Source: Lindgomyces ingoldianus (Eukaryota > Ascomycota > Dothideomycetes > Pleosporales > Lindgomycetaceae). From it: a stretch of 12,471 nt of DNA. Below are positions 1 to 9,151 of the stretch, piece by piece; position 1 is the first letter of the stretch; each line of letters starts with the position of its first letter. The notes under the pieces were generated by a model that worked only from the letters and a program-made list of their open reading frames with translations, searched no databases and was not told the DNA's origin. The translations under genes and the position numbers were made by a program. Location of the stretch: assembly GCF_010093535.1 (NCBI RefSeq), contig NW_022985168.1, positions 671,073 to 683,543 on the forward strand. Direction: 5' to 3'.

Positions 1-140
1 CTAACACTAGCTTATGTACAATTATTGCTATCCTTTTTAAGGCTTTTTTTCTAGAGACATTACCCTTATATAACCCTCTCTATACGTAGAGCTACTTGTA
101 ACACAACTAATATCTACTAGAGATTGCTGCCTGCTGCTGT
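1..140. other. AT-rich noncoding lead-in
   Basis: No reading frame, RNA gene or repeat boundary can be supported here. The stretch is A+T-rich with frequent CTAG/TAG words like the rest of the block and runs directly into the 10-bp minisatellite that follows. Confidence 0.5.
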
Positions 141-300
141 AATCTACTGCAGTTTGCTGCAATTTGCTATAGTTTGCTGTAATTTGCTGTAGTTTACCGC
201 AATTTGCTATAGTTTACCGCAATTTGCTGTAGTTTGCTGCAATTTGCTGTAGTTTGCTGCAATTTGCTATAGTTTGCTGCAATTTACTGCAATTTGCTTT
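141..300. repeat. 10-bp-period minisatellite (16 units)
   Basis: Sixteen consecutive units of exactly 10 bp follow the consensus A(A/G)TTTGCTGY, with no insertion or deletion across 160 bp. Units beginning AA and AG largely alternate, giving a 20-bp higher-order period. Variation is mainly C/T and G/A (GCTGC, GCTGT, GCTAT, ACCGC), which fits RIP-like transitions on an older array. A 10-bp unit is not a multiple of three, so an ancestral coding repeat is unlikely. I see no palindromic repeat/spacer structure. Confidence 0.9.
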
Positions 301-459
301 ATGCATTTCTTAACTCTAGTAGGTAATCTCTTACTAACATCTCTAGGCATTAGCCTATTATATTTAAACAGTAGTTAAAGAAGCTAAACTAGCAGTTGTG
401 TAAGCAAAACAACTTGTTAAAGTATTACATGTACTACATTAATCTTTGCAGCAATAGAG

Positions 460-483
460 AGGCAGAGGCAGAGGCAGAGGCAG
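460..483. repeat. GGCAGA hexamer repeat, 4 units
   Basis: A short perfect tandem repeat of GGCAGA, followed by CAGCGCTAGAGC. It is a small simple-sequence repeat with no visible coding context. Confidence 0.8.
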
Positions 484-1310
484 CGCTAGAGCTCCCTAGC
501 ACTCTAAGAAATTCCTGCAGAGGCAACAAACTACACAAGCTACAGCTCTACAACTAGAGCTTTAATGCTAAAACAATTAAATTAAAGATATTAGGTAGCA
601 GTATTAGGCATAGCGTGGCAGTATTAGGCAGTAAAAAGAACAGGCGCAACGTGTAACAAGGTAGGCATAGTTAACTATGTGGCCTTCTCTTGCTTATAGA
701 GGTTTAGGCTAGACTAGAGACAACTGCTAGTGCTAGTGCTAGCTCTAGCATTATCTATATATATATGCAAGAATACTTAGCTTAAGTATTCCTGTGCGTA
801 CCTTTTAGTATAGTAGGGAAAGTTGCATAGTATTAGCTTAGCAGGCAGGGCGTCTATCTTATTACACAACGCTAGAGACCGCAAGGTGCAAAGAGGAGGA
901 TGTAAGAGGTATTAAGTAGGAAAAACAGGTTACAAAGAGGGAATGCAGGATAGGGGGGTAACAAGAGAGAGTAAACCTTAGGGTTAGAGGCAGAGGTACA
1001 GAGGCTAAGGAGCCTATATACCCCGTGCTAAGCTCTTAGGGTACTTAGGGGTTAGATAGCTGTAACATAACTGTGATAAAGGAAGACTATTGCAAGGGCA
1101 GGAACGCGTTAAGAGCTAGAGCTAGCTATTATTTACTTTTTTAGCTATATTAGTGTGTTAGTGATTATGTGAAGCTATGTAAGGCACTAGAGACATAAGG
1201 AACTGCATTAAATGTATTGCTAGAGAAGTCCTTTACAAGAGTCTATATATATGCAAAATAATTAGGTGGGTCTTAGTAACAGACTGTGCTAAGATGCATA
1301 TAACTATAGT

Positions 1311-1386
1311 GCTAACGCATCTAACTATTGTGTGACAACACATCTAACTATTGTGCAACTATAGTGACAACACATCTAAGTGTTAC
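1311..1386. repeat. Cluster of ~22-bp imperfect direct repeats
   Basis: Three related segments begin at about 1311, 1334 and 1366. Each contains (G)ACAACACATCTAA or its GCTAACGCATCTAA variant, and the first two continue with CTATTGTG. Spacing is irregular (23 and 32 bp). These could be promoter-type repeats from a degraded LTR, but no element termini could be assigned. Confidence 0.6.
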
Positions 1387-1554
1387 TACTGCAAACAGAT
1401 TAGTTATATGCTATAGTTAAATGTTATTATTATATGTCTATTACCTATCTAATACTACTTTACTAAGCATTATGCTGTAACTATTCTTTAACCTAGACAA
1501 CTTACTTTAATACGCTAACTATTACTGTTGCGTAAGAAGAGCGCAGGGACCTAC

Positions 1555-1717
1555 TGTCGCGCACATAGGCCTGGTGTCGCGCCTGTGTTTTAGACAAGCA
1601 GCCTAAGACACTTAGCGCCTAAGCTCTTTATAAGCCTCTTATAGTTAATAGACTTGCTTCTTATTACTCTCTAATTAGTAGTTGCAACAATTACTCTAAG
1701 CAAGCTTTGCTTTTACA
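1555..1717 (+). repeat. Possible 5' LTR (unpaired) ahead of the Gypsy relic
   Basis: This segment starts with TGTCGCGC (repeated at 1575), has a TATAAG word at about 1629 and ends with TTTTACA, so TG...CA termini can be drawn, as in a short LTR. It sits about 175 bp before the start of the Gypsy pol frame. However, I found no matching second copy downstream of pol, and no primer binding site is recognisable. The assignment is therefore tentative. The CpG-containing start (1535-1583) stands out from the CpG-poor surroundings. Confidence 0.25.
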
Positions 1718-1724
1718 GATTATT

Positions 1725-1892
1725 TATAAACTGTTGTAGTATTTTACTTATTTAAAGAAAAACACTTTTAAGTTTTTACTATTTTGTATTTAAAAGGCAT
1801 TAGAGTCTGTTTAAATTCTTTAGTTAATACTAGCGCTTATAGTTTCTTATTTATTAACTTACTAACTACTAAGTTATTATTCTAATGCTTTT
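1725..1892. other. AT-rich leader before the pol frame
   Basis: Strongly A+T-rich sequence between the possible LTR and the first in-frame ATG of the pol frame. No zinc-knuckle motif or other gag signature is visible here. It may be untranslated leader or the scar of a deletion that removed gag. Confidence 0.35.
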
Positions 1893-2633
1893 ATGTCTCT
1901 ATTTAACGCTTACTATTTAAAGTTATAGTTAAGGGCTTTTAAAATTAGATCTAAGTCTCTGTCTACTAGTATATCTGCCTATACATGCAAATTAATAGAA
2001 GAAGTATCTAAAACTACCTTTTTATTATTATAGACCTTAGCTTCTAGGATTACATTATTAGCATTAAATAGTTATATTGTTTTAAACTCTATCTAGATAT
2101 AAAAAAAAAATTAGATTATATAGCCTAGTAAATATCTACTTACTTATAAACTTTTACTGCCTTTGATTATGCAATTAACTTAGCCTATGCATAATAAAAA
2201 AGTAAAGCTAGATATTAAACAACACAACACACTATAGAAAAAAGACTAATTTTAGTAGTTATGCAGCCTAATAATCTACTGCATTAAAGGTTTACTAAGG
2301 CTACTAAAATTATACTACTCTTCTATTACCTATAGTCTAAAAACACTTAAATTATTAATCTGCATATTTGTTAAGAAGCTTAGAACAGGTCTAAAGAAGA
2401 TCTATTCTCTTACTATTACTTTTATCTTAGTAAATACTTTCTATTTTAATATAAAAAAGAAAAAGAATAAGTTCTTTTTAACTTTTATTTATAAAATTAA
2501 GTGTTTAATTAAAGACAAGTAAGCTTTACTATTAAATAATAAATGTAAAACTAAAGTATTAGTAAACCTTTAATTACTATTTAAATACTGTTAGTACTAA
2601 GACGTATTTAGCTACACTGCAGCCTACTAATTA
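1893..2633 (+). pseudogene. N-terminal pol region: protease candidate and pre-RT linker
   Basis: This is the same frame as the reverse transcriptase that follows. The in-frame ATG at 1893 is a possible start but cannot be proven. At 2340-2520 the frame runs some 60 codons without a stop and contains an LRTGxKKIYSLTI-like stretch typical of the linker between protease and RT in fungal Gypsy polyproteins. A retropepsin would be expected around 2000-2200. There I see only a VLNSI segment where V/L-D-S-G would stand; the N could be a RIP-converted Asp, but the Gly-to-Ile difference is not explained by RIP, so the protease call is weak. Stops in the region are TAG/TAA. No gag-type zinc knuckle was found. 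Confidence 0.45.
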
Positions 2634-3270
2634 CTAGCACATTGCCTATACAACTATAAGATTGTCCTTATAAAACCTCTTTCTAATAGTTACAGCCTCT
2701 TGTATAAACAGAACGTTAAGGAACTAGAAGTAATAAAAAAGTATATTATAAATAATCTAAAATATAGCTTTATTAAGTAAAGTTAAAGCCCTTTTACATC
2801 TTTTATTTTTTATGTATAAAAACTAAATAGCAACTTATGTATCTATGTTAATTACTGCAAACTTAATACTATTACCTGCAAAAATGTGTATTTAATACTG
2901 TATATAGACAAACTCTTATTAAGACTTATAAAAGTAGCTATCTTTATAAAGTTTAATATTTACATAGCTTTTAATAAAATTAGAATAAACCTAAGCTTTA
3001 AAAAGTGTATAACTTTTTAGACATAATATAAAACATATAAGTGTAAAGTTTTGCCTTTTAGATTGTGTAATAGCCTAGTAACTTACTAGCACTATATAAA
3101 TAATGTATTAATTAACTACTTAAACAACTTCTATATTACTTATCTAAATAACATTCTTATCTACTTTAAAAATAAGGCAACTTATATCCTTTATATTAAG
3201 AAGGTCTTAGAAAGGCTTTAGTAAGCAAGATTATAAGTAAAAATTAAAAAAAGTAAATTTTATATTACTT
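2634..3270 (+). pseudogene. Gypsy reverse transcriptase domain, catalytic Asp lost
   Basis: The RT domain copies element RNA into cDNA. It begins with a LAHCLYNYKI segment at 2634 that corresponds to the conserved LPPHRPxDHxI entry of Gypsy RTs. Next come a CIYVNYCKLNTIT segment (2838-2876), where the family has an F/C-V-D-Y-R-x-L-N signature, and a FNIYIAFNKIRI segment (the family's D-x-x-x-A-[FY]-x-x-I). The active-site box at 3141-3152 reads Y-L-N-N instead of Y-L-D-D: both metal-binding aspartates are Asn (GAY to AAY, G to A on this strand). The VNY segment and the FNIY segment show the same D-to-N change, so all three catalytic carboxylate positions are gone. Several stops (TAG/TAA) interrupt the frame. 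Identification is by motif order and spacing. Confidence 0.93.
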
Positions 3271-3960
3271 AAATAAAGTATCTAAGCTATATACTTTTAA
3301 ATAAAGGACTAAAAGTTAACCCCTAGAAAGTAGAGGTGCTATGCAACTAGTAGGCGCCTACTATTATAACAAGTGTAAAAATTTTCCTAGGCTTTACTAG
3401 ATTTTATTAGTAATTTATTTTAAAAATTTTTTATATAGTAAAACTAATTATTACGCTTTAAAGCCCTACTACCTTTTTTATATAGACTTTAGAGTGTAAC
3501 ATAGCTTTTAAAAAGCTAAAGTCTATACTACTAAGTATACCTACACTTTACTATTTTAACTTTATGTTATAAACTAAAATTAAAACTAACGCTTTTAATA
3601 GAGTAGTAGTAGAAGTCCTTTTTTAGAAATAAGTAGATAGAAATTAGTGCTCTATATTATTCTATAGCAAAGTTTTATCTAGTTTAGAGCTAAACTAGGA
3701 GATACATAATAAGAAGCTATTTATAATTATTACTATGTTTAAATAATAAAGGGCTAAGCTTACATTTATAGTAATAAGCACTCTAGTATATACTAATTAT
3801 TGTTTATTAAAGTACTTTATAATAATAAAGGTGCTAAATGCTTATTAAGTTTATTAAGCTAAAAAGTTAGCTTAGTATTACTTTTAAATTAAGTACACCC
3901 CTAGTAAGAATAACACTAGGGCAGACATCTTTAGTTGTTGTAAACAAGACGTAGAAAATT
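3271..3960 (+). pseudogene. Gypsy RNase H domain with connection region
   Basis: RNase H degrades the RNA strand of the RNA:cDNA hybrid. The connection region keeps an IFLGFTRFY segment (family G-F-L-G-x-x-x-F-Y). The first RNase H acidic motif, T-D-A-S-D in the family, reads T-N-A-F-N at 3585-3599. Next come FYSKVLSSLELN and an HNKKL segment at 3705 where the family has H-D-K-E-L: Asp became Asn and the catalytic Glu became Lys. A YTNYCLLKYF segment follows at 3789 (family Y-T-D-H-x-x-L-x-x-[FL]), and an ADIFS segment near 3920 matches the terminal A-D-x-L-S-R. Everything is in frame with RT. Nearly every loss of an acidic residue is a G-to-A change, as RIP would produce. It cannot have been active in this state. 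Confidence 0.9.
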
Positions 3961-4259
3961 TAAAAGTAGCTTAAACTAATAATAGGTTAAGGGTCTTACT
4001 AAAGCTACACTAACTTTACCCTTAAATTAACTTTAAACTAGCCTAGTACTATATTACTTAAATAACAACTTAAGCAGCTACACTAAACATTATAAAAAGA
4101 CTAGACTAGGTTATGTCTTTAAATTCTCTAAAATTAATTAATATATTACTTTAAAAGAATTAAGCTTTTTTTATATAAAAGTAAAAACTCTTACCCTACT
4201 ATTATTAAATAGAAAATAGACTACTTCTTTATGCTAACTACTTATGTGTGCTAATAGAC

Positions 4260-5200
4260 TTGTTACTGTGTACCTAACTTATCTAAAAAGTCTATAACTA
4301 AGTATCTTTAGCACATTCTAGTGCTACTAAGACCTATTAGTTACTAGCCTAAAAGTACTACTAGAAGGGTATAGAGGCTACTTATAAATAATATATATAA
4401 AATTACTTTTTTTATTATAAAGCTTATCTAAAACAGACTTAAACTCTAGGCTTTATTTACCCCCTACTAATTCCTGCTTAACTAATGCAGCACCTGTGCA
4501 TTAACTTTAAGAAGTTTCTTAAAGATAAGTCTAGATATAATTAAATTATAGTTATAATTAATTACTTATTAAAATAAGCTATTTTTATCTCCTACTATAA
4601 AATAATTAACACCTAAAAAATAGCTACTTTATTTATTTAATAAGTGTACTATTTTAGCTACACACTTAAAACTATTATTTTTAATTAAGAACCTTAGTTT
4701 ATATCTAGTTTCTAGTCTAAATTTTGTTAAATTTTAAGCATAAAAGTTAAGCTCTTTACTGCTTATTATAAAAAAATAAATAGCTAAATAAAGATTATAA
4801 ATAAGTATATTAATTAAAGACTAAGGCTTTTTATATTTTTTTACTAAAATAACTAAAGTTCCTTACTACCTTTAATTAATTAGGCTTAGATAACTTTACT
4901 TAATATAATAATTAAAATGTTTTTATATTAAGTTTTATACAGCTCTAAACTATGTTAAAGCTAGGACTAGAAACATTTTACAGAACCTATTATAGCTACA
5001 GATAAGCTAAATTATAAAAATGCTTTAGCATTAGCAACCTATATACATGCAGCTTAGAAGTTAGCTAAGACCTATATAAAAAAGGCCTAGAATTAGATGC
5101 AAACTGTAGTTAACTACTACTATTAGCTAGTTAACTAGGAGGTTAGTAACATAGTCTACTTAGACACTAAGAACCTAGCTATTTAAAGACCTAGCTAAAA
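4260..5200 (+). pseudogene. Gypsy integrase, DDE triad converted to N/N/K
   Basis: Integrase joins element cDNA to the host chromosome. The zinc-binding region is recognisable around 4300-4440: an AHSS segment, then KTYxLLAxKYYWxG-like spacing with a TAG at the Trp. The second Cys pair appears as FFYY, where Cys-to-Tyr is the TGC-to-TAC change. In the core, the first catalytic Asp stands as Asn in CINF (4494-4505). The second (family S-D-R-G-x-Q-F) is Asn at 4683-4685, ahead of an FISSF segment. The Glu of T-D-G-Q-T-E is Lys at 4791-4793. The frame is continuous with RT and RNase H. Downstream, a VLYSSK-like segment near 4930 matches the end of the core region. All three triad changes are G-to-A. 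Confidence 0.9.
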
Positions 5201-5369
5201 ACTATCTAAATAATAAAAAAGCCTTTTTAAAGTACTTAAATAAGTTAGAAACTTATACTGCCTAAAGCTACTTTTAAGGTTAAAAATACATAACATTTTT
5301 ACACTAAATATGCTTTATAAAGACTCTTAAGATCTACTTTTAAAACAAAAACCTTTAAAACCCCCTAGA

Positions 5370-5640
5370 ATTACTATTAATAGAGTAGAGAAGTAGAAAG
5401 TAGAGAAAATACTTGCTAGCAAGCTCTACTAAAAAACGCTTAAGTACTAGGTAAAATAAGTAAGACATAACCCTAATCTAGTCTAGTATAAGGCTTTAAA
5501 TTTTATAAGTTTCTTTTATAAATTAAAAGCTTTTTATAATAAGTATTTAAATTAGCTAGGACCTTTAAAAGCCTTATAAAAGTAGATTAAGGCTTTTAAA
5601 GCTAGTGTAAAAAGTATAAATTACTTAGCAAATAATAAAG
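5370..5640 (+). pseudogene. C-terminal chromodomain-like module of Gypsy pol
   Basis: Still in the pol frame, VEKILASKL begins at 5400, followed by TLKYxVKxVRHNPNLVxYKALNFIS. This is the pattern of the chromodomain carried at the integrase C-terminus of fungal chromoviruses, where it binds modified histone H3 and directs insertion into heterochromatin. The family Trp residues of V-K-W-x-G and W-Y are TAA and TAG here, and the Gly and Asp between them read Arg and Asn, all G-to-A changes. The tail (KALQKxIKAFKA-like, 5555-5600) matches the usual end of these proteins. The exact stop is not certain; pol-like sequence fades at about 5640-5690. Confidence 0.85.
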
Positions 5641-5644
5641 TATA

Positions 5645-6663
5645 AAAGTAAAAAGTTAAATTATATTTTTATATAATATTATTATAACTCTATAGACATG
5701 TTGCTTAGAAAGTTTAATAGTAAGCTATTAGACACCTCTAGACTCTTCTTTTTTTTCTCCTCTGCTTTTCTTTCTTTTCTCTCTTCTTTTTTCTCTCCCC
5801 TTTAGACTCTTTTTAAACCCCCTTTACTTTATTTTTAGCTACCTAAAAGCACTATAATGTTTGCTTAAAGGTTAGACACTAAAGCTTTTAAGGCTAAAAC
5901 TTATTAGAGCAGCTTAGTATTCTAGTAGAATAAGGCTACTTAAACACTAGCTACAGGAAGCCTAGCTTTTTAACTCTTTATAACCTACACTACCTGCGCT
6001 AGGTTCTAAGCAAACTCTAAAATAGCCTTAAAAGCTCTTTTTTTATCCTTTTTACTTTTTATGTTTTAGGCTGCTGCCTACAGCTTAAGATAGCTTTATA
6101 GGACTAGAAACTTCTTTTTATAATATAAAAAAACCTATGCGCGCATTAGTAACTTGTAACTTAGTAGTATTAAACTATATTTATATAAGATTATATTTTT
6201 TATTATATAAAGTATAATATTTACATTTCTTTAATTTAAAAAACTAATAAAAAAACTTAACCTAAAGGCTATAAGTAAAGGTGTAGGCAGCCTAAAAGCA
6301 AATAACTTAAAACGCCTCTAAAGAGGCTCTAGAAGGGGGGCAGAGCAGTATAGTAATTTTCTTTAATACTATAATTAGTTAGCAGACTAAGCTATAAAAT
6401 GTTAGGTGCATAATAATACTTATAAGGTAGAAAATTAAATAATAGCTAAAAAAGAAACTAATAAAATTAACTAAACTATATAAGTAAAGCAAGTAAACAC
6501 TTGTTACTATAAATAATAAATTTACTATATTAATAATAACTACACTACTAGTTACTACTAAATAAAAACATTATAATAAAGGCATTATATTAGTATTAGG
6601 TTTTTAGTCTATTTTTTAGTAATAAGAAATTTTAGTTAAAATAGTTATACTTATTATATTTTA
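5645..6663. other. Unresolved AT-rich sequence between Gypsy pol and the Copia array
   Basis: No LTR matching sequence upstream of the Gypsy relic was found here. A frame opening at the ATG at 5857 (MFA, TAA/TAG stops, then ...RLDTKAFKAKTY and TLATGSLAF) can be read to about 6170 if TAA/TAG are taken as lost Gln/Trp codons. It matches nothing I recognise and its stop density is not better than chance. At 6330-6345 the run AGAAGGGGGGCAGAGCAG looks like a polypurine tract next to a 3' LTR, but the sequence after it has no partner. 6350-6663 is extremely A+T-rich with no feature. Confidence 0.4.
5743..5803. repeat. 61-nt polypyrimidine tract
   Basis: An almost pure C/T run with a single purine at 5764. 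It lies about 100 bp after the end of recognisable Gypsy pol. On the complementary strand it is a polypurine run. It may be a degenerate low-complexity part of the 3' untranslated region. There is no direct sign of function. Confidence 0.85.
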
Positions 6664-6668
6664 TCTAA
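6664..6668. repeat. Left target-site duplication TCTAA
   Basis: TCTAA directly precedes the first LTR and is identical to the five bases directly after the third LTR (12210-12214). A 5-bp duplication is the normal product of Copia-type integrase. Confidence 0.85.
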
Positions 6669-6948
6669 TGTTAAATAGGCTCCGACAGCTAGCTGCTTAT
6701 AGTATAAGCACTTAAGTAGCAAGAGTAAGAGTGGTGTACAGTGTGCACAGCGTACAAGGTAGGTAAAGTAAGGGCAACATGTTTCTAGTTCTATTGCTCT
6801 TGTCTTTTCTTTATATAAAGAAAAAAGAGGATATCTAGATGTTTACGCACAAAGGTTTACACATAAGCATTATGTAACATAAATACATAATCCTGCTTAT
6901 GCGCAATTATTTATATCTAGGCTGCAACACTGCTGCTGCGTACAGACA
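6669..6948 (-). repeat. Copia LTR 1 (3'-most in element orientation), 280 bp
   Basis: On the minus strand it starts TGTCTGTACGC and ends CCTATTTAACA. It is the most heavily transition-mutated of the three LTRs. For example, TTCGCG in LTR 3 (at 12104) reads TTTACG here. An imperfect 22-bp palindrome around a central GTGCAC lies at 6735-6756. A hairpin-capable inverted repeat lies near the TGT end. Confidence 0.92.
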
Positions 6949-7393
6949 CTAGCAACTTTTCTTTTTATCTAAAGAGTTGCCTTCTGTACACATTACCTCT
7001 CTTCTGTCTATATAGGTCTATCTAATTATATTCTACCTTTACTTTACCCTATTTATTAGAACTTGCCTTAGTAATGCTGTACATTAAGATAGGCTAGTTA
7101 CACTATGTAAATAGCTTTATAAATAGTGTAAAGTAATTTAAGCTATTATTATCTAGCCTTTATGCGCTTACCTTGTAAGTAATTTAGTAGTGTATAAACT
7201 ATTTTATATAAGGTTTTGTGCTAGAATAGTGTAAGATCTTTGTATAGGCAGGTGCATAGGGAGGTATATATAATAAGGTCTTTTTTTTTTCTTTACCTTC
7301 TCTTTTTTATCCTTTACTTTTTAAGCCCTACTGTACTATTCCCTAGCTCTTTTCTCTTTTTTATACAGTGCTTACAGTAACAGATACTTCTGC

Positions 7394-7396
<3 letters not shown>

Positions 7397-7455
<59 letters not shown>
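7397..7455. repeat. (CA)17(GA)12 compound microsatellite, unit 1
   Basis: A pure CA run from 7397 to 7430 joins directly to a pure GA run to 7455, followed by ATGTCTC. It is the only conspicuous length difference from unit 2. All CpA steps are intact although CpA is otherwise depleted. Confidence 0.95.
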
Positions 7456-7456
<1 letters not shown>

Positions 7457-8081
7457 TGTCTCTTTAGCCTTTCTCCTCTACCTTTAGCGCTGTTAGTGCG
7501 GGCGTCTTTAACGTCCTTGTGTAGTCTAGCAGCCTAGGGCGCATCTGTGTTACCCTTCTAACTAGTTTTACTGCTAATTAGTAGTTTATTTAGTGTCTTA
7601 GTATAAATATATAAATTTTTTAGCTTTTCTACTTTTTTTTTATATAAAATGCTAATTATAGATAGGCTAAGAAGTAGTATGTAGCAGCTTTACTATCCTA
7701 TAATATTAATATTGTTTTGCCTACTAGCACTAATCTGCAGCTGTAGGCAGCAAAGGTTGTGTGTTATAAAAGGTACTTCTATGTAGTTTTAGTTTAGAGT
7801 TATAGTTAAGTCCTAGTAACTTTATATACTTATTATTATAGTAGCACTACTAGTGCCTTTTTTTTTATTAAGTGTTATATGTTAGCTAACTTCTAGGCTA
7901 ATGCCTACGCCTTATGTGTATAGCAGAGCTGTAGTCTGCATTATAACTACTATATATAAGAGGTAGTAGCTTTTTCTTTTCCTGTATACTAAATAAATAG
8001 ACTATCTTTCTTACATATTCTTTTCTTTTAATTTTATAATAAGAAAAATAAGTGTGTACAATAAAAAAAAATAAAAAAATA

Positions 8082-8722
8082 GGCTTTATATAAAAGTGTT
8101 ATTAGTCTAGTTAGTCTAAAGCATCTTTACGCACAGGATCTAGCTAGTCTACAGATGCTTTTATCTAGACAAAGAGGCAGTTAGTTAGAACTAATAATTA
8201 AAGAGCCTAGTTTAGTGTTTTCTTTATACATGCATTTACTAAGTTGTTTTTACTATTAATCTACTTTATTTTAGTAATTTTCTTTTTTTTATATAATTTG
8301 CAGAGTAATATAATGTTAATTATAAGTTACTTTTTACTAGTAGTGCCTAGCTTAATAAGGTAATTATATAGAAACCTTAAATCTATATAAATTACTACTA
8401 GAATTAGTAGTAGTTTAAGTGTTTATATAATTTACTATAGAGTTATACTAAAAGTAATTATATTATTAAACTTTTTAACTATTCTGTATAGTTTACTAGT
8501 AAGGACACTTCTAGTTACTCTTTTATACTTAGTAGAATTCTAGTGTATAATGTTGCCTAGTATTTTAAAGTAGTTGCTTTACTCTGTACAGTCCTTATTA
8601 CCTAATACAATTAAGAATTCTAGCTGTAAGCTAAGGTCCTTGTTGTTGTGCGTAGATTAGCAATTGCGTAACCTGCGTATAATTAAGTCTGCAGGCTTGT
8701 TAGAGCCTCTAACATGTTAATT
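8082..8722 (-). pseudogene. Copia RNase H and pol C-terminus remnant, unit 1
   Basis: The exact counterpart of the RNase H remnant in unit 2 (shifted by 2618 bp) and in the same relative frame. It is more decayed. The segment at 8647-8615 reads N-N-K-D-L-S-L-Q-L-E-F, where unit 2 keeps S-S-Q-L-G-F. Ser-to-Leu is TCA to TTA and Gly-to-Glu is GGA to GAA, both RIP-type changes. Function and context are as in unit 2. It has no complete catalytic set and could not have been translated through its stops. Confidence 0.85.
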
Positions 8723-8920
8723 TTGTTATTCTAGTACTCTAGGCTAGTCTTGTTCTGTAGTGTTGCCTCTAATATTCCTATGTCCTTTATAAGTTGTTTG
8801 TATAACAGGAATTATTCTTTATTCTTCCTGTTATTATGTAGAGTTGTTAGTTGCTAATAGGATTCTATTGTAATAGTATAGTTAATTGCTTTTTTAGTAG
8901 ATTGCGCAGGTACTGCTGTT

Positions 8921-9151
8921 GTCTAGCTGCTAGGTTGTGCAGCTTTAATAGCTTTAGTGTGCGCCTTGCACTATCTCCTCCTTACTTTGTACAGTAGCAG
9001 AGCTTGCTGTACAATGTAAAGAATTAATGTGCTATTGTCTAGCTGCTAGGTTGTGCAGCTTTAGTAGCTTTAGTGTGCGTCTTACACTATCTCCTCCTTA
9101 CTCTGTACAGTAGCAGAGCTTGCTGTACAATGCAAAGGATTAATCTGCTAT
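8921..9151. repeat. 116-bp tandem duplication in the Copia leader, unit 1
   Basis: Two adjacent copies start at 8921 and 9037 with GTCTAGCTGCTAGGTTGTGC and continue in parallel through a CTCCTCCTTACT(C/T)TGTACAG segment to AATTAAT or GATTAAT. Differences between the copies are transitions. The period of 116 bp is not a multiple of three. Confidence 0.9.

Larger units (their letters stand above)
301..1534. other. Noncoding AT-rich stretch with short repeats
   Basis: No recognisable gene. Composition is less extreme than the Gypsy pseudogene downstream, and G-rich words remain at about 870-1100. Small features are a (GGCAGA)n run near 460-483, a CTAGTG-like run near 726-745, and three related segments containing ACACATCTAA or ACGCATCTAA at 1311-1380. 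It may include old solo-LTR or element fragments, but I could not find paired termini. Confidence 0.5.
1893..5640 (+). mobile_element. RIP-degraded Ty3/Gypsy (chromovirus-type) element, pol portion
   Basis: A single plus-strand frame (codon starts at multiples of three) can be followed from about 1893 to 5640 and shows, in order: pre-RT linker, reverse transcriptase, RNase H, integrase zinc-binding region and core, and a C-terminal chromodomain-like module. This is the Ty3/Gypsy order (RT and RNase H before integrase) and matches fungal chromodomain-bearing elements. Motifs spaced over 2.7 kb (2634, 2841, 3141, 3588, 3705, 3789, 4500, 4683, 4791, 5400) are all in the same frame, so decay was by substitution with no net frameshift. 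Stops are mostly TAG/TAA where the family has Gln or Trp. There is no room for a full gag upstream if the candidate LTR at 1555-1717 is real, and no paired LTRs were found, so both element ends are unresolved. It is inactive. Confidence 0.9.

Noticed and set aside
141..300. Regular repeat considered as a CRISPR array
   Set aside because: Units are 10 bp, contiguous, with no spacers, in a eukaryote-like context.
2070..2110. Retropepsin active site in the Gypsy frame
   Set aside because: Only V-L-N-S-I is seen where V/L-D-S-G is expected; the Gly-to-Ile change is not explained by RIP, so the protease is not called with confidence.
6331..6345. AGAAGGGGGGCAG run as the Gypsy polypurine tract with a 3' LTR
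   Set aside because: The sequence that follows has no match 5' of pol, so the LTR cannot be supported.
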